Position numbers and translations under genes: made by a program. From contig NZ_JAHOOZ010000001.1 in the NCBI RefSeq assembly GCF_019075875.1, forward strand, positions 4,154,001 through 4,218,000: a DNA stretch of 64,000 nucleotides. Direction: 5' to 3'. Source of the stretch: Novosphingobium sp. G106 (lineage in GTDB: Bacteria > Pseudomonadota > Alphaproteobacteria > Sphingomonadales > Sphingomonadaceae). The first letter of the stretch is position 1. The number at the start of each line of letters is the position of its first letter. Positions 36,393 through 44,707 of this stretch are shown in pieces. The notes under the pieces were generated by a model that saw nothing but the letters and a program-made list of their open reading frames with translations, had not been told where the DNA came from and searched no databases.

Positions 36393-36980
36393 TTAGTTGG
36401 GCTTGGCTTCGGGCTGGCCCATACGGCTCTTCCACTGCTCACGCATCGCCTGACGCGCGGCCTGGCGTTCTTCCTTGGTCACCGTGCCGTCGTGGTTGGT
36501 GTCCATCCGGTCGAAGCGCTGCAGCGCTGCTGCCGTGAATTCGGCCTGGGTGATCGTGCCGTCCTTGTTGGCATCGGCCATCCGGCCCATCATCATTCCG
36601 CCGCCGCGATGGCCGCCACGGTGGCCCCAGCCGTGCTTGCCGGAACCGCGTTCACCGTCGGGACCGCCGGCTTCGGGACCATGCGGACCGCGGGCACCCG
36701 GGCCCATGGCGTCGAACTCGGCGCGCGAAATCTGGCCGTTGTGATCGGTATCCATGCGATCGAACATGGCGTCGCGGCGCGCCGCGCGGTCGGCCTGGTC
36801 GAGCTTGCCGTCCTTGTTGACGTCCATGCGGGCGAACATTTCCTGCGCCTTGGCCTGAGCTTCGGCACGGGTAAACGAGCCGTCGCCCTTGGCGGCCTGC
36901 TGGGCATAGGCCCCACCGGCAACAGCGGTGACGGCCAGCGAGAGCCCCAGCATGATCTTGCGAGTCCTGGTCATTTTCAT
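36393..36980 (-). CDS. Exported four-EF-hand calcium-binding protein
   Basis: 195 residues. Signal peptide 1-26 (ending GGAYAQ). Four EF-hand loops are visible: 53-64 (DVNKDGKLDQAD), 77-88 (DTDHNGQISRAE), 136-147 (DANKDGTITQAE) and 160-171 (DTNHDGTVTKEE), each with Asp at 1, 3 and 5 or equivalents. A Gly/His/Arg-rich linker (100-135) separates the two pairs and could bind transition metal. GGAGGA 5 nt before ATG 36980 fixes the start. First gene of an operon with a two-component system. Confidence 0.85.
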   Translation of the reverse strand: MKMTRTRKIMLGLSLAVTAVAGGAYAQQAAKGDGSFTRAEAQAKAQEMFARMDVNKDGKLDQADRAARRDAMFDRMDTDHNGQISRAEFDAMGPGARGPHGPEAGGPDGERGSGKHGWGHRGGHRGGGMMMGRMADANKDGTITQAEFTAAALQRFDRMDTNHDGTVTKEERQAARQAMREQWKSRMGQPEAKPN

Positions 36981-37119
36981 TTCGATCCTCCGATACTTCC
37001 CAAAAAAGGCGGAAGCCGCGCCGGGGACGTGAAGGGGAGGGGGAACGTCCCGCAACACAGCTTCCTTGGCCTTGCTTCTAGAAGCCGAATGTCGCGCGGT
37101 TATGCCGGCTCAAGGGTTT

Positions 37120-37135
37120 ATTGTCGCCAATTGTC
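37120..37135. promoter_or_regulatory. Direct repeat, possible OmpR-type box
   Basis: ATTGTC occurs at 37120-37125 and again at 37130-37135, one helical turn apart, in the 306-bp gap (36981-37286) between the divergent EF-hand operon and the M48 protease. OmpR/PhoB-type regulators bind half-sites spaced this way. The rest of the gap shows no gene. Confidence 0.35.
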
Positions 37136-37286
37136 ACAATGCAGCCGCCTCGTTCATCTTGCTGAAAGTGCTTTGGCATGTTGATACATCTCGAAGGTGG
37201 TGAAGCAAGCGCCCCGCGGCTACACCCATTGCATGCCCTACCCGCTTCATGCCCGGTTCAGCGCTTTTCAGGCTAGCGCAGAGCCC

Positions 37287-38654
37287 ATGCGCAATCGCCT
37301 TCGCACGCCGGGCCGCCTTCTGCTCGCAATTGCCGGAGCCGCCGTCATCGCGGTGCAGCCCGCCGCCGCCCAATCGATCCTGCGCGATGCCGAGACCGAA
37401 GCGCTGCTGCACGACATGGCGCAGCCCATTGTCGTCGCCACGGGGCTCGACCCCAAGAACGTGGACGTCGTCCTGGTCAACGATTCCTCGGTGAACGCCT
37501 TCGTCGTCGGCGGTCAGGCGGTCTATCTCAACAGCGGACTGATCAACACGGCCGACAGCGCCAACGAGGTCCAGGGCGTGATCGCGCACGAACTAGGCCA
37601 CGTCGTCGGCGGCCATGCCATCAGCGACGGCGGCGGCAAGGCAGCCCAGGGCATCAGCCTGCTGTCGCTGCTGCTGGCGGCCGGCGCGGCCGCTGCAGGC
37701 GGCGGCGACGCGGCGATCGGCGTGCTTATGGCCGGGCAGCAGGCAGCTATGGGCAAGTACCTCGCCTTCAGCCGCAGCCAGGAATCGAGCGCGGACGCCG
37801 CCGGCGCGCAGTTCCTCTCGAAAGCCGGGATCACCGGCAAGGGCTCGGTCGCCTTCTTCAAGAAGCTGCAGAACCTTGAGTTCCGCTATGGCTTCACGCG
37901 CGACGCGGACTCCGAATTCTACAGCACCCACCCGATGACCGGCGACCGCATCACGACGCTGCAGGACACCTACGAGAAGGATCCGGCCTGGAACAAGCCC
38001 AGCGACCCGGCGATCGAGGCACGGTTCCAGCGGGCCAAGGCCAAGCTGTTCGGCTATCTGGCCGAACCCGCCGATACGCTGCGGACCTATCCCGAAGGCG
38101 ATAACTCGGTCCCCGCGCGCTATGCCCGCGCCTATGCCTTTCACAAGGACGCGCACCTCGACAAGGCGATGGACGAGACCGACGCGCTGCTCAAGCAGGC
38201 GCCCGACGACCCCTATTTCCTCGAGCTCAAGGGCCAGATCCTGCTCGAAGCGGGCAAGCCACTCGACGCGCTCGCCCCGTTGCGACGCGCGACCGAGCTC
38301 ACCAACAACCAGCCGCTTATCGCCACTACTTTCGGTCACGCGCTGATCGCCACCGAAGACGCCAAGAACATGCCGGAGGCGCAGCGCGTGCTGAAGGCGG
38401 CCGTGGCGCGCGACCGCGAGAACCCCTTTGCCTGGTACCAACTCGGCGTGGTCTATGCGGCCAACGGCGACATGCCGCGTGCGCGTCTCGCCAGCGCCGA
38501 GCAACAGGTGCTCTCGATGCGGATGCCCGAGGCTCTGGGCAGCGCCGAAGCGGCCGAGTCGGCGCTGCCCAAGGGCTCGCCCGACTGGCTGCGCGCGCAG
38601 GATATTGCCATGCAGGCGCGCGCGGCGATTGAACAGACCCGCAAACGCAGGTAG
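37287..38654 (+). CDS. M48 metalloprotease with TPR domain (BepA-like)
   Basis: 455 residues from ATG 37287; in-frame ATG 37233 would place extra residues before the signal peptide. Signal 1-29 (AVQPAAAQ). Zinc site HELGH with His101 and His105, Glu102 catalytic, third ligand Glu166 in SQESSADAAG. A hydrophobic Gly/Ala loop at 122-150 follows the active site, and TPR-like repeats fill about 275-450. BepA-type periplasmic proteases remove misassembled outer membrane proteins such as LptD. Confidence 0.9.
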   Translation: MRNRLRTPGRLLLAIAGAAVIAVQPAAAQSILRDAETEALLHDMAQPIVVATGLDPKNVDVVLVNDSSVNAFVVGGQAVYLNSGLINTADSANEVQGVIAHELGHVVGGHAISDGGGKAAQGISLLSLLLAAGAAAAGGGDAAIGVLMAGQQAAMGKYLAFSRSQESSADAAGAQFLSKAGITGKGSVAFFKKLQNLEFRYGFTRDADSEFYSTHPMTGDRITTLQDTYEKDPAWNKPSDPAIEARFQRAKAKLFGYLAEPADTLRTYPEGDNSVPARYARAYAFHKDAHLDKAMDETDALLKQAPDDPYFLELKGQILLEAGKPLDALAPLRRATELTNNQPLIATTFGHALIATEDAKNMPEAQRVLKAAVARDRENPFAWYQLGVVYAANGDMPRARLASAEQQVLSMRMPEALGSAEAAESALPKGSPDWLRAQDIAMQARAAIEQTRKRR

Positions 38655-38664
38655 CCCGCCGCCT

Positions 38665-39399
38665 ATGAACTCTCGCAATTGGACGGTGCTGACCGTCGTC
38701 GGAATCGTTCTCGCCCTCGGTGCCGGCCTGCTCGTCGGTCGCTATTGGCACGACAGTGATCGGACTAAGGGCAACCGTGCCGAGGTCGAAAAGATCGTCC
38801 GCGAGTATATCCTCGACCATCCCGAGATCCTGCCCCAGGCGATGGAGAACCTGCAGAAGCGCGAGAATGCGCAAGCGCTCTCGGGCATCAGCGATCAGGT
38901 TCACGCCCCCTTCCCCGGCGCCGTTCTGGGCAACCCGCAAGGCAAGGTGACGCTGGTCGAGTTCACCGACTTCGCTTGCACATTCTGCCGTCAGAGCGTC
39001 GCCGAGGTCGAGCAGCTGATCGCCGCCAATCCTGACCTGCGCGTCGTGGTGCGCGAGTTGCCGATCCTCAGTCCGCAGAGCGCCAATGCCGCCAAGATGG
39101 CGCTCGCCGCCGCAGAGCAAGGCAAATATGCCGCGTTCCACAACGCGATGTACGCCGCCGGGCAGCCCAGCCCCGAAACGATCGCCGCCGCCGCCCAGGC
39201 CGCCGGGCTCGACATGGACCGTGCGAACAAGACCATCGCCGATCCCAGGCTCGAGGCGGAACTGACACGCAACGTCGAATTCGCCCGCAGGCTGGGCTTC
39301 AGCGGCACACCGAGCTGGATCGCGGGCGATGCGCTGCTCTCGGGCGCCGTGGGCAAGGACCGGCTGGCCGAAGCGATCGAGGCTGCGCGGAAGGGGTGA
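38665..39399 (+). CDS. Membrane-anchored DsbA-like thiol-disulfide oxidoreductase
   Basis: 244 residues. One N-terminal membrane anchor (7-26), a charged helix with DHPEILPQAMENLQKRE typical of the DsbA/ScsC-like N-terminal extension, then a thioredoxin fold with active site CTFC (105-108) and cis-Pro in GFSGTPSWI. It should oxidise or isomerise disulfides in the periplasm. Ten bp after the BepA-like protease, so envelope quality-control genes are grouped. Confidence 0.87.
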   Translation: MNSRNWTVLTVVGIVLALGAGLLVGRYWHDSDRTKGNRAEVEKIVREYILDHPEILPQAMENLQKRENAQALSGISDQVHAPFPGAVLGNPQGKVTLVEFTDFACTFCRQSVAEVEQLIAANPDLRVVVRELPILSPQSANAAKMALAAAEQGKYAAFHNAMYAAGQPSPETIAAAAQAAGLDMDRANKTIADPRLEAELTRNVEFARRLGFSGTPSWIAGDALLSGAVGKDRLAEAIEAARKG

Positions 39400-39400
39400 T

Positions 39401-39474
39401 GCTTCGACAAAGCTCAGCATGAGCGGATGTTGTTTTAGAATCCAACCCCGCTCAGCATGAGCTTGTCGAAGGCC
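39401..39474. repeat. REP-like palindromic repeat, copy 1
   Basis: GCTTCGACAAAGCTCAGCAT then GAGCGG (39401-39426) is mirrored by CCGCTCAGCATGAGCTTGTC then GAAGGC (39448-39473) around an AT-rich spacer. It fills the gap between the DsbA-like and cyclase genes. A second copy lies at 43706. Dispersed elements of this sequence type are common between genes in sphingomonads. Confidence 0.8.
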
Positions 39475-39479
39475 AAGCG

Positions 39480-40610
39480 CTACACCGCCTCCAACAAATA
39501 CAACTCCAGCTCGCCGGCTTCCTTCGCCAGCGCCTTGCGTCCGACCGAAGTGAAGCGGCAGTCGTTGCAATCGTCGATCAGCAGCGCCGCGGCGAAGCTT
39601 TCGGTGCAATAGACCCCGCCGACCGGCGTTACCGGCTCGATCCGGGCCGTGCGGTTGACCTCGCTGCCGTACCAGATGCGGTTGCCGGTGATGCGGTCTG
39701 TGCCGACCCAGATCGGACCATAGTGCAGGCCGATGCGCATCCCCGCGATGCCGCCGGGCGGGGTCAGCGCCGGCGGCAGGTCCGCCAGGCGCTGCTGCAG
39801 CGCCAATGCCAGCCGCGCAGCGATGCGCGGCTCGTCGACGATCGCGTAGATCGCGTCGCCCCAAGTGTTGCGGAACTCGACGTGGTCGCCGAACTCGGCC
39901 AGCACCGCGCCGATGCGGCCCATGACCTCGGCCATGAACAGCGGCAGTTCGCGCTCGCCGAGCCGCGAGAAGCCCTTGTAGTCGGCGAAGAGGACCGAGC
40001 GGATCTCGCGCCGCGTGCCGTCGCCGGCGGGCGCGTGCTGCGGGAAGGCCAGGTTGCGCTCCACCGGGCCGGCCGGGATCGCCACGGTCTCGCGCCCCAG
40101 CGCCTGCCACATGCCGATGTCGGCGAGCGTGCCGGCAAGCCCGGTCTTCGACAGCGTCTGGAACTTGTCCGAAATCACCGCCACCTGCACCGCCTCGCTA
40201 CCGATCTGCTGGGCGCGCAGCGCGGTGAGACCCATGACCAGGCGGGTATTATAGGCAAACTGGTTGTCGTCGCCGACATAAGCCCCCGGCGTGGCGAAAT
40301 GGACCGCCACCGCGGCATCGCGGCAGGCATGATAGCGCGCCAACCAGCCCTCGCCGCCGCAGAGCACCGATTCGGGAATGAAGTCCTCTTCCGCAAAGGG
40401 CAGCACGACGTTGAGCTCGGCCCCGCGCGCTAGTAGCGCCTCGGCAATGAGTAGATCGGCGCCGCAGGCCAACGGGCCATAGCCGATCGTCGTGCCCAGC
40501 CGGTCGAGCGCCTCGCCGATCCGTGCGGCAAGTGGCACTTCCTCGGCACAGCCAGCGTTGAACATATGACCGCAATAGCCGACGACCGCGGCCGGGCCGG
40601 TCTCAGCCAC
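39480..40610 (-). CDS. SLOG-like domain fused to class III nucleotide cyclase
   Basis: 376 residues. Residues 5-150 look like a Rossmannoid SLOG-type nucleotide-sensing domain (GYGPLACGADLLIAEALL, VVLPFAEEDF, ARYHACRDA). Residues 200-376 are a class III cyclase: metal Asp210 in FADYKGFS and Asp252 in NTWGDAIYA, transition-state Asn319 and Arg323 in EVNRTAR. By eye, the purine-specifying Lys/Glu position is Asn248 and the partner Asp position is Ile312, so the substrate may not be ATP or GTP. Its ATG overlaps the TIR gene's end by 8 bp, so the pair is translationally coupled. Function as a second-messenger synthase for the TIR protein is inference. Confidence 0.8.
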   Translation of the reverse strand: MAETGPAAVVGYCGHMFNAGCAEEVPLAARIGEALDRLGTTIGYGPLACGADLLIAEALLARGAELNVVLPFAEEDFIPESVLCGGEGWLARYHACRDAAVAVHFATPGAYVGDDNQFAYNTRLVMGLTALRAQQIGSEAVQVAVISDKFQTLSKTGLAGTLADIGMWQALGRETVAIPAGPVERNLAFPQHAPAGDGTRREIRSVLFADYKGFSRLGERELPLFMAEVMGRIGAVLAEFGDHVEFRNTWGDAIYAIVDEPRIAARLALALQQRLADLPPALTPPGGIAGMRIGLHYGPIWVGTDRITGNRIWYGSEVNRTARIEPVTPVGGVYCTESFAAALLIDDCNDCRFTSVGRKALAKEAGELELYLLEAV

Positions 40611-41580
40611 CGTAGCGCGCCTCGGCCTTGGCCAACAGGTCGACGTTTGACTGCTCGGTCGGCGTCAGCTGCACCTGATCGTAAAGTGGCTTGTACCAGG
40701 TATAGCGGCTGAACCAGTCGCGCAGCCAGGGATCGTTGAACTTGCGTCCCTTGCGCGCATAAATCTCGTTGCGCGCGATCCGCAGGGTCGTCGGGCCCTT
40801 CGACATGACTTCGGCGGCCGTCAGCAGCCGCGTGCTGGAATCGGGAAATTCCATGTCGGCCGGATTGGGCTTGAGCGCCGCCTCCTGATCGGGATCGAGA
40901 ACCGGGGCCGGTACCGCCTGCGAAGGCGTGGGAGCGGCCGCCTCGGGCTGCGGTGCGGCAACGGCAGGGGCCGGCGCTGCCACGGGAGCGGCGCTGGAAG
41001 GCGGCGTGGCCGGAGCATTGCTACCCCGCCCCAGCAACATACCGCCCGCCACGGCCAGCGCGACCACGGCTATGCCGATGCCCGCGAACAGCGGCCAACG
41101 CGACGCAGTGGGTGCGGGGGCCGGGGTGGGCTGCGGTTGGTACTGCGGTGGCGGCGGAACGCGCGGCGTCGACGGTTCCGCGGTGCCGCGCTGGCCACAC
41201 AGATCGGCCAGGCTGAGCTTGACCTTGCGCCATCCCGGATGGTCGTCCTCGCCGCGCCAGTCGCCCATTTCGGCATACTGGATCTGGTTGAATGGCAGCG
41301 GCGGCATGACATCGTCGATCGCGGTCTGAATCAGCTTGCGCTGGTTGCGCGCCATGTCGGCCTCGGCGCGGACCCATTCCGATTTGGCCGCGCTGGCCGA
41401 CCAGACGACGATCGCCGCCTTGGCGCTCGCGACTTTCTCGGTGATCACGTCGCCATAGGACTGGTGCGGCGGCAGCTCGGCATCCCACCACACGTCATAG
41501 CCGGCCGCCTCTACGGCGCGGGCCAGCATCGCCACCATCGGCTGGTCGCTGCGCGAATAGGAAATGAATACGTCGACCAT
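40603..41580 (-). CDS. TIR-transmembrane-YARHG protein
   Basis: 325 residues. TIR domain 1-130: VFISYSRSDQ, BB-loop region DVWWDAELPPHQSYGD, and SEWVRAE with Glu73 four residues after Trp69, the spacing of the NAD-cleaving Glu in SARM1-type TIRs. A Pro-rich linker, one membrane helix (162-184), a long Ala/Pro linker and a C-terminal YARHG domain (about 247-322, NEIYARKGRKFNDPWLRDWF) follow. TIR would be cytoplasmic and YARHG likely periplasmic. First gene of the operon with the SLOG-cyclase. No cyclic-nucleotide-binding domain is visible. Confidence 0.85.
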   Translation of the reverse strand: MVDVFISYSRSDQPMVAMLARAVEAAGYDVWWDAELPPHQSYGDVITEKVASAKAAIVVWSASAAKSEWVRAEADMARNQRKLIQTAIDDVMPPLPFNQIQYAEMGDWRGEDDHPGWRKVKLSLADLCGQRGTAEPSTPRVPPPPQYQPQPTPAPAPTASRWPLFAGIGIAVVALAVAGGMLLGRGSNAPATPPSSAAPVAAPAPAVAAPQPEAAAPTPSQAVPAPVLDPDQEAALKPNPADMEFPDSSTRLLTAAEVMSKGPTTLRIARNEIYARKGRKFNDPWLRDWFSRYTWYKPLYDQVQLTPTEQSNVDLLAKAEARYGG

Positions 41581-41679
41581 CGGCAGCCCCGCCCGTTGCG
41601 GATGCGAGGATAAGGCGCGCTAACGGTCTCTCCAAGCAGGGATTTCATCCCGCCGCGGTTTTCGGCTAAGGATGGCCAC

Positions 41680-42840
41680 ATGGCCGTGCTGCCCTTCCGA
41701 CCGACGCCCTTCTTCGCCAACAAGAACCAGGCCTTCTGGCGCCTGCAGGCAGCCGGCTGGGCCGGTGCGATGCTGCTGCGCGCGATGTCGAGCCTGGCCA
41801 ATGCCCAGCCGCCCTCGTTCCTCGTGCTGCTGCTGATCGCGACGATCACGGGCTTCTCGATCTCGCTGCTGCTTTCGGTGGTCTATCGCCAGCTGATCCA
41901 GCAGCGGCCGCTGATCACCTGGGGCGTGACCATGCTGATCCTGCCGTTCGCGGTGGCGCTCAACGCCTTCATCGATGCCTGGGTAATCTCGCTCTACCGC
42001 GCCGAGAGCGAATCCAGCTTCGCACAGCTGTTCGTCGGCGTGTTCTACCTCGACCTGACGCTGCTCGGCGCCTGGTCCGCGCTCTATTACGCGATCAATT
42101 TCTTCCTCCAGATCGAGGAGCAGAACGACCAGCTGATCCGGCTGGAGAACCAGGCGACCAGCGCCCAGCTCGCCATGCTGCGCTACCAGCTGAACCCGCA
42201 CTTCCTGTTCAACACGCTGAACTCGATCTCGACGCTGGTGCTGCTCAAACAGACCGAACCGGCCAACGCGATGCTGAGCCGCTTGTCATCGTTCCTGCGC
42301 TACACGCTGATCAACGAGCCCGGCGGGCGGGTCACGGTCTCGCAGGAAATCGACACGCTGAAGCTCTACCTCGACATCGAACGGATGCGCTTCGAGGAGC
42401 GGCTGCGCACCACCTTCAACGTCGATCCGGCGACCGAGACCGCGCTGCTGCCCTCGCTGCTGCTGCAGCCACTGGTCGAGAACGCGATCAAATATGCGGT
42501 CGGCCCGCAGGAGAGCGGCGCCGAGATCACGATCACGACGCAACTCATCGGCCAGAACCTTCGCATCACCGTCTCGGACACCGGCCCGGGCTTGCAAAGC
42601 GCCAGCACCAGCAACAGGTTGTCGGGCGTGAGTTTCGACGGCGGCGAACCTGTATCCACCGGGGTGGGATTGGCGAACATTCGCGATCGCCTGGCGCAAG
42701 CCTATGGCGAGCAGCATCGTTTCGAGACGTTGGAACCACCCGAGGGCGGCTTTGCCGTCGTCATCGAGATCCCCGTAGAACGCCGCGAAATTGCGGAACA
42801 GGAACCCATCGCGCCGCGAATCGTTGCTGCCGCGGGTTGA
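41680..42840 (+). CDS. LytS/AlgZ-type sensor histidine kinase
   Basis: 386 residues. About four membrane helices in 25-145, then a coiled helix QNDQLIRLENQATSAQLAML, phospho-acceptor His174 in LNPHFLFNTLNS, and ATP-binding boxes PLVENAIKYAV, SDTGPGL and GVGLANIRDRL. Works with the LytTR regulator encoded 44 bp downstream. It is divergent from the TIR-cyclase operon with a 99-bp gap that may hold both promoters. Confidence 0.9.
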   Translation: MAVLPFRPTPFFANKNQAFWRLQAAGWAGAMLLRAMSSLANAQPPSFLVLLLIATITGFSISLLLSVVYRQLIQQRPLITWGVTMLILPFAVALNAFIDAWVISLYRAESESSFAQLFVGVFYLDLTLLGAWSALYYAINFFLQIEEQNDQLIRLENQATSAQLAMLRYQLNPHFLFNTLNSISTLVLLKQTEPANAMLSRLSSFLRYTLINEPGGRVTVSQEIDTLKLYLDIERMRFEERLRTTFNVDPATETALLPSLLLQPLVENAIKYAVGPQESGAEITITTQLIGQNLRITVSDTGPGLQSASTSNRLSGVSFDGGEPVSTGVGLANIRDRLAQAYGEQHRFETLEPPEGGFAVVIEIPVERREIAEQEPIAPRIVAAAG

Positions 42841-42884
42841 ACCGTCGCATAGTAGCGTTCCGGGTTCCCAGCAGAGGTTATTGC

Positions 42885-43682
42885 ATGAGCATCCGCACCA
42901 TCCTCGTCGACGATGAGAAACTGGCTATCCAGGGACTTCAGCTTCGCCTGGAGAAATTCCCCGATGTCGAGATAATCGACACCTGCTCGAACGGGCGCGA
43001 GGCGATCCGCAAGATCAAGACCGAGAAGCCCGATCTGGTCTTCCTCGACATCCAGATGCCTGGCTTCGACGGTTTCTCGGTGGTCAAGGGCGTGATGGAG
43101 ATCGAGCCCCCGCTGTTCGTCTTCGTCACCGCCTATCAGGAGCACGCCGTGAAGGCCTTCGAGGCCAACGCGGTCAACTACCTGATGAAGCCGGTCGACG
43201 AGGACAAGCTCGCCGACACACTCGACCGGGTGCGCACGCGCCTGATCGAGAAGCGCGGCGCCGAAGAGGCCGAGAAACTCAAGCACGTCCTCGCCGAAGT
43301 GGCGCCCGATGCGATGGATGCGATGCCCGAGGAGCCCGACGCCAACGCCGCGCGCTACGAGAAGCTGATCAACATCAAGGATCGCGGCCAGATCTTCCGG
43401 ATCGACGTCGATTCGATCGAGCATATCGAAGCCGCCGGGGACTATATGTGCATCCGCACCGCCGACAATTCGCTGATCCTGCGCGAGACGATGAAGGACC
43501 TCGAACGCCGGCTCGACCCGCGCGTGTTCCAGCGCGTGCACCGTTCGACCATCGTCAACCTCAACCAGGTCCGCCAGGTCAAACCGCACACCAACGGCGA
43601 ATGCTTCCTCGTGCTCGATTCGGGTGCGCAGGTAAAGGTGAGCCGGTCCTACCGCGACGTGGTGGCGCGCTTCGTTCATTGA
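42885..43682 (+). CDS. LytTR-family response regulator
   Basis: 265 residues. Receiver with acidic pair VDDEK (8-12), Asp55 in LVFLDIQMPGFDG and Lys102 in YLMKPVD. The C-terminal LytTR DNA-binding domain has HIEAAGDYMCIRTADNS, RVHRSTIVNLNQV and VKVSRSYRDVV. ATG 42885 is preferred over the in-frame start at 42837 because it begins directly at the receiver. Pairs with the upstream LytS-type kinase. Confidence 0.92.
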   Translation: MSIRTILVDDEKLAIQGLQLRLEKFPDVEIIDTCSNGREAIRKIKTEKPDLVFLDIQMPGFDGFSVVKGVMEIEPPLFVFVTAYQEHAVKAFEANAVNYLMKPVDEDKLADTLDRVRTRLIEKRGAEEAEKLKHVLAEVAPDAMDAMPEEPDANAARYEKLINIKDRGQIFRIDVDSIEHIEAAGDYMCIRTADNSLILRETMKDLERRLDPRVFQRVHRSTIVNLNQVRQVKPHTNGECFLVLDSGAQVKVSRSYRDVVARFVH

Positions 43683-43705
43683 GCGTGAAGGCCGAGGTTG
43701 TGCCA

Positions 43706-43803
43706 GCATCCTTCGCCAAGCTCAGGATGATGCTTCGACAAGCTCAGCATGAGCGGGGTTGGGAACAACCAAACCTCTGCTCGGCCTGAGCTTGTCGAAG
43801 GCC
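43706..43803. repeat. REP-like palindromic repeat, copy 2
   Basis: GCTTCGACAAGCTCAGCATG then AGCGG (43732-43756) is mirrored by the GCCTGAGCTTGTCGAAGGCC arm ending at 43803. A degenerate extra copy (CCTTCGCCAAGCTCAGGATG) precedes it at 43709-43728. Same family as the element at 39401; the two bracket the TIR-cyclase and LytS-LytTR units. Confidence 0.8.
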
Positions 43804-43849
43804 CACGCGCAACGCTTGACCTGAAACAGCCTCCCGCTAGTCAGCAGGC

Positions 43850-44707
43850 ATGACCTTCTCGATCCCCGGCTTCGACCTCGATGCCTTCGTCGCCGCCACG
43901 CTCGCCGAGGATCTCGGCGAGGGCTGGCCCGGCGGCGGCCGTGACGTGACTTCCGAAAGCGTCATTCCCGCCGATGCCCGCTTCACCGGGGTGATGGACA
44001 GCCGCGATGCGATCACCGTCGCCGGCCTGCCGATCGCCGCCGCCTTCTTCCGCAAGCTCGACCCCGCGATGGAGATCGAGATTCTGGTCGAAGAAGGCGC
44101 ACAGGTCTCGGCAGGCTCGGACCTGATGCGCCTCTCGGGCAACGCCCGCGCCATGCTGACCGCCGAGCGCAGCGCGCTCAACACCGTGCAGCACCTCTCC
44201 GGCATCGCGACCATGACGCGCGAATATGTCGATGCCATGGGCGGCCACGCGGTGCTGCTGGACACGCGCAAGACCATTCCCGGCCTGCGCCACCTGGAAA
44301 AGTACGCGACGCGCATGGGCGGGGCGCAGAACCACCGGCTCGGACTGTGGGACGCGGCGATGATCAAGGATAACCACGTCGCGGTCGCCGGCAGCGTCGG
44401 CCAGGCCGTGGGTGCGGCCAAGGGCGCTGGGGTCGAGCGAATCATCTGCGAGGTCGATCACCTTGATCAGATCGAACCGGCGGTAGCAGCGGGCGCCAAC
44501 CACCTGCTGCTCGACAATATGAATCCCGACAAGCTGCGCGAAGCCCTGGCGATCGTCGCCGGCCGCGTGCCCTGCGAGGCGTCGGGCGGGGTCAACCTCC
44601 AGACCATCGGCGCGATCGCCGCGACGGGGGTCGACTACGTCTCGGTCGGCCGCCTGACCCAGAGTGCGCCCGCCGCCGACGTCGGGCTGGATTTTACGCC
44701 GCTATGA
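43850..44707 (+). CDS. nadC: Quinolinate phosphoribosyltransferase
   Basis: 285 residues. RDVTSESVIPADARFTGVM, LNTVQHLSGIAT, LDTRKTIPGLRHLEKYA, HRLGLWDAAMIKDNH and the glycine-rich VDYVSVGRLTQSAP match NadC throughout. It forms nicotinate mononucleotide from quinolinate and PRPP in NAD synthesis. nadA and nadB are not in the window. 4-bp overlap with the RNase T2 gene. Confidence 0.93.
   Translation: MTFSIPGFDLDAFVAATLAEDLGEGWPGGGRDVTSESVIPADARFTGVMDSRDAITVAGLPIAAAFFRKLDPAMEIEILVEEGAQVSAGSDLMRLSGNARAMLTAERSALNTVQHLSGIATMTREYVDAMGGHAVLLDTRKTIPGLRHLEKYATRMGGAQNHRLGLWDAAMIKDNHVAVAGSVGQAVGAAKGAGVERIICEVDHLDQIEPAVAAGANHLLLDNMNPDKLREALAIVAGRVPCEASGGVNLQTIGAIAATGVDYVSVGRLTQSAPAADVGLDFTPL

Noticed and set aside
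40603..41580. Canonical Thoeris or Pycsar locus
   Set aside because: No ThsA-like SIR2-SLOG gene is present, and the TIR protein has no cyclic-nucleotide-binding domain; only a resemblance is claimed.
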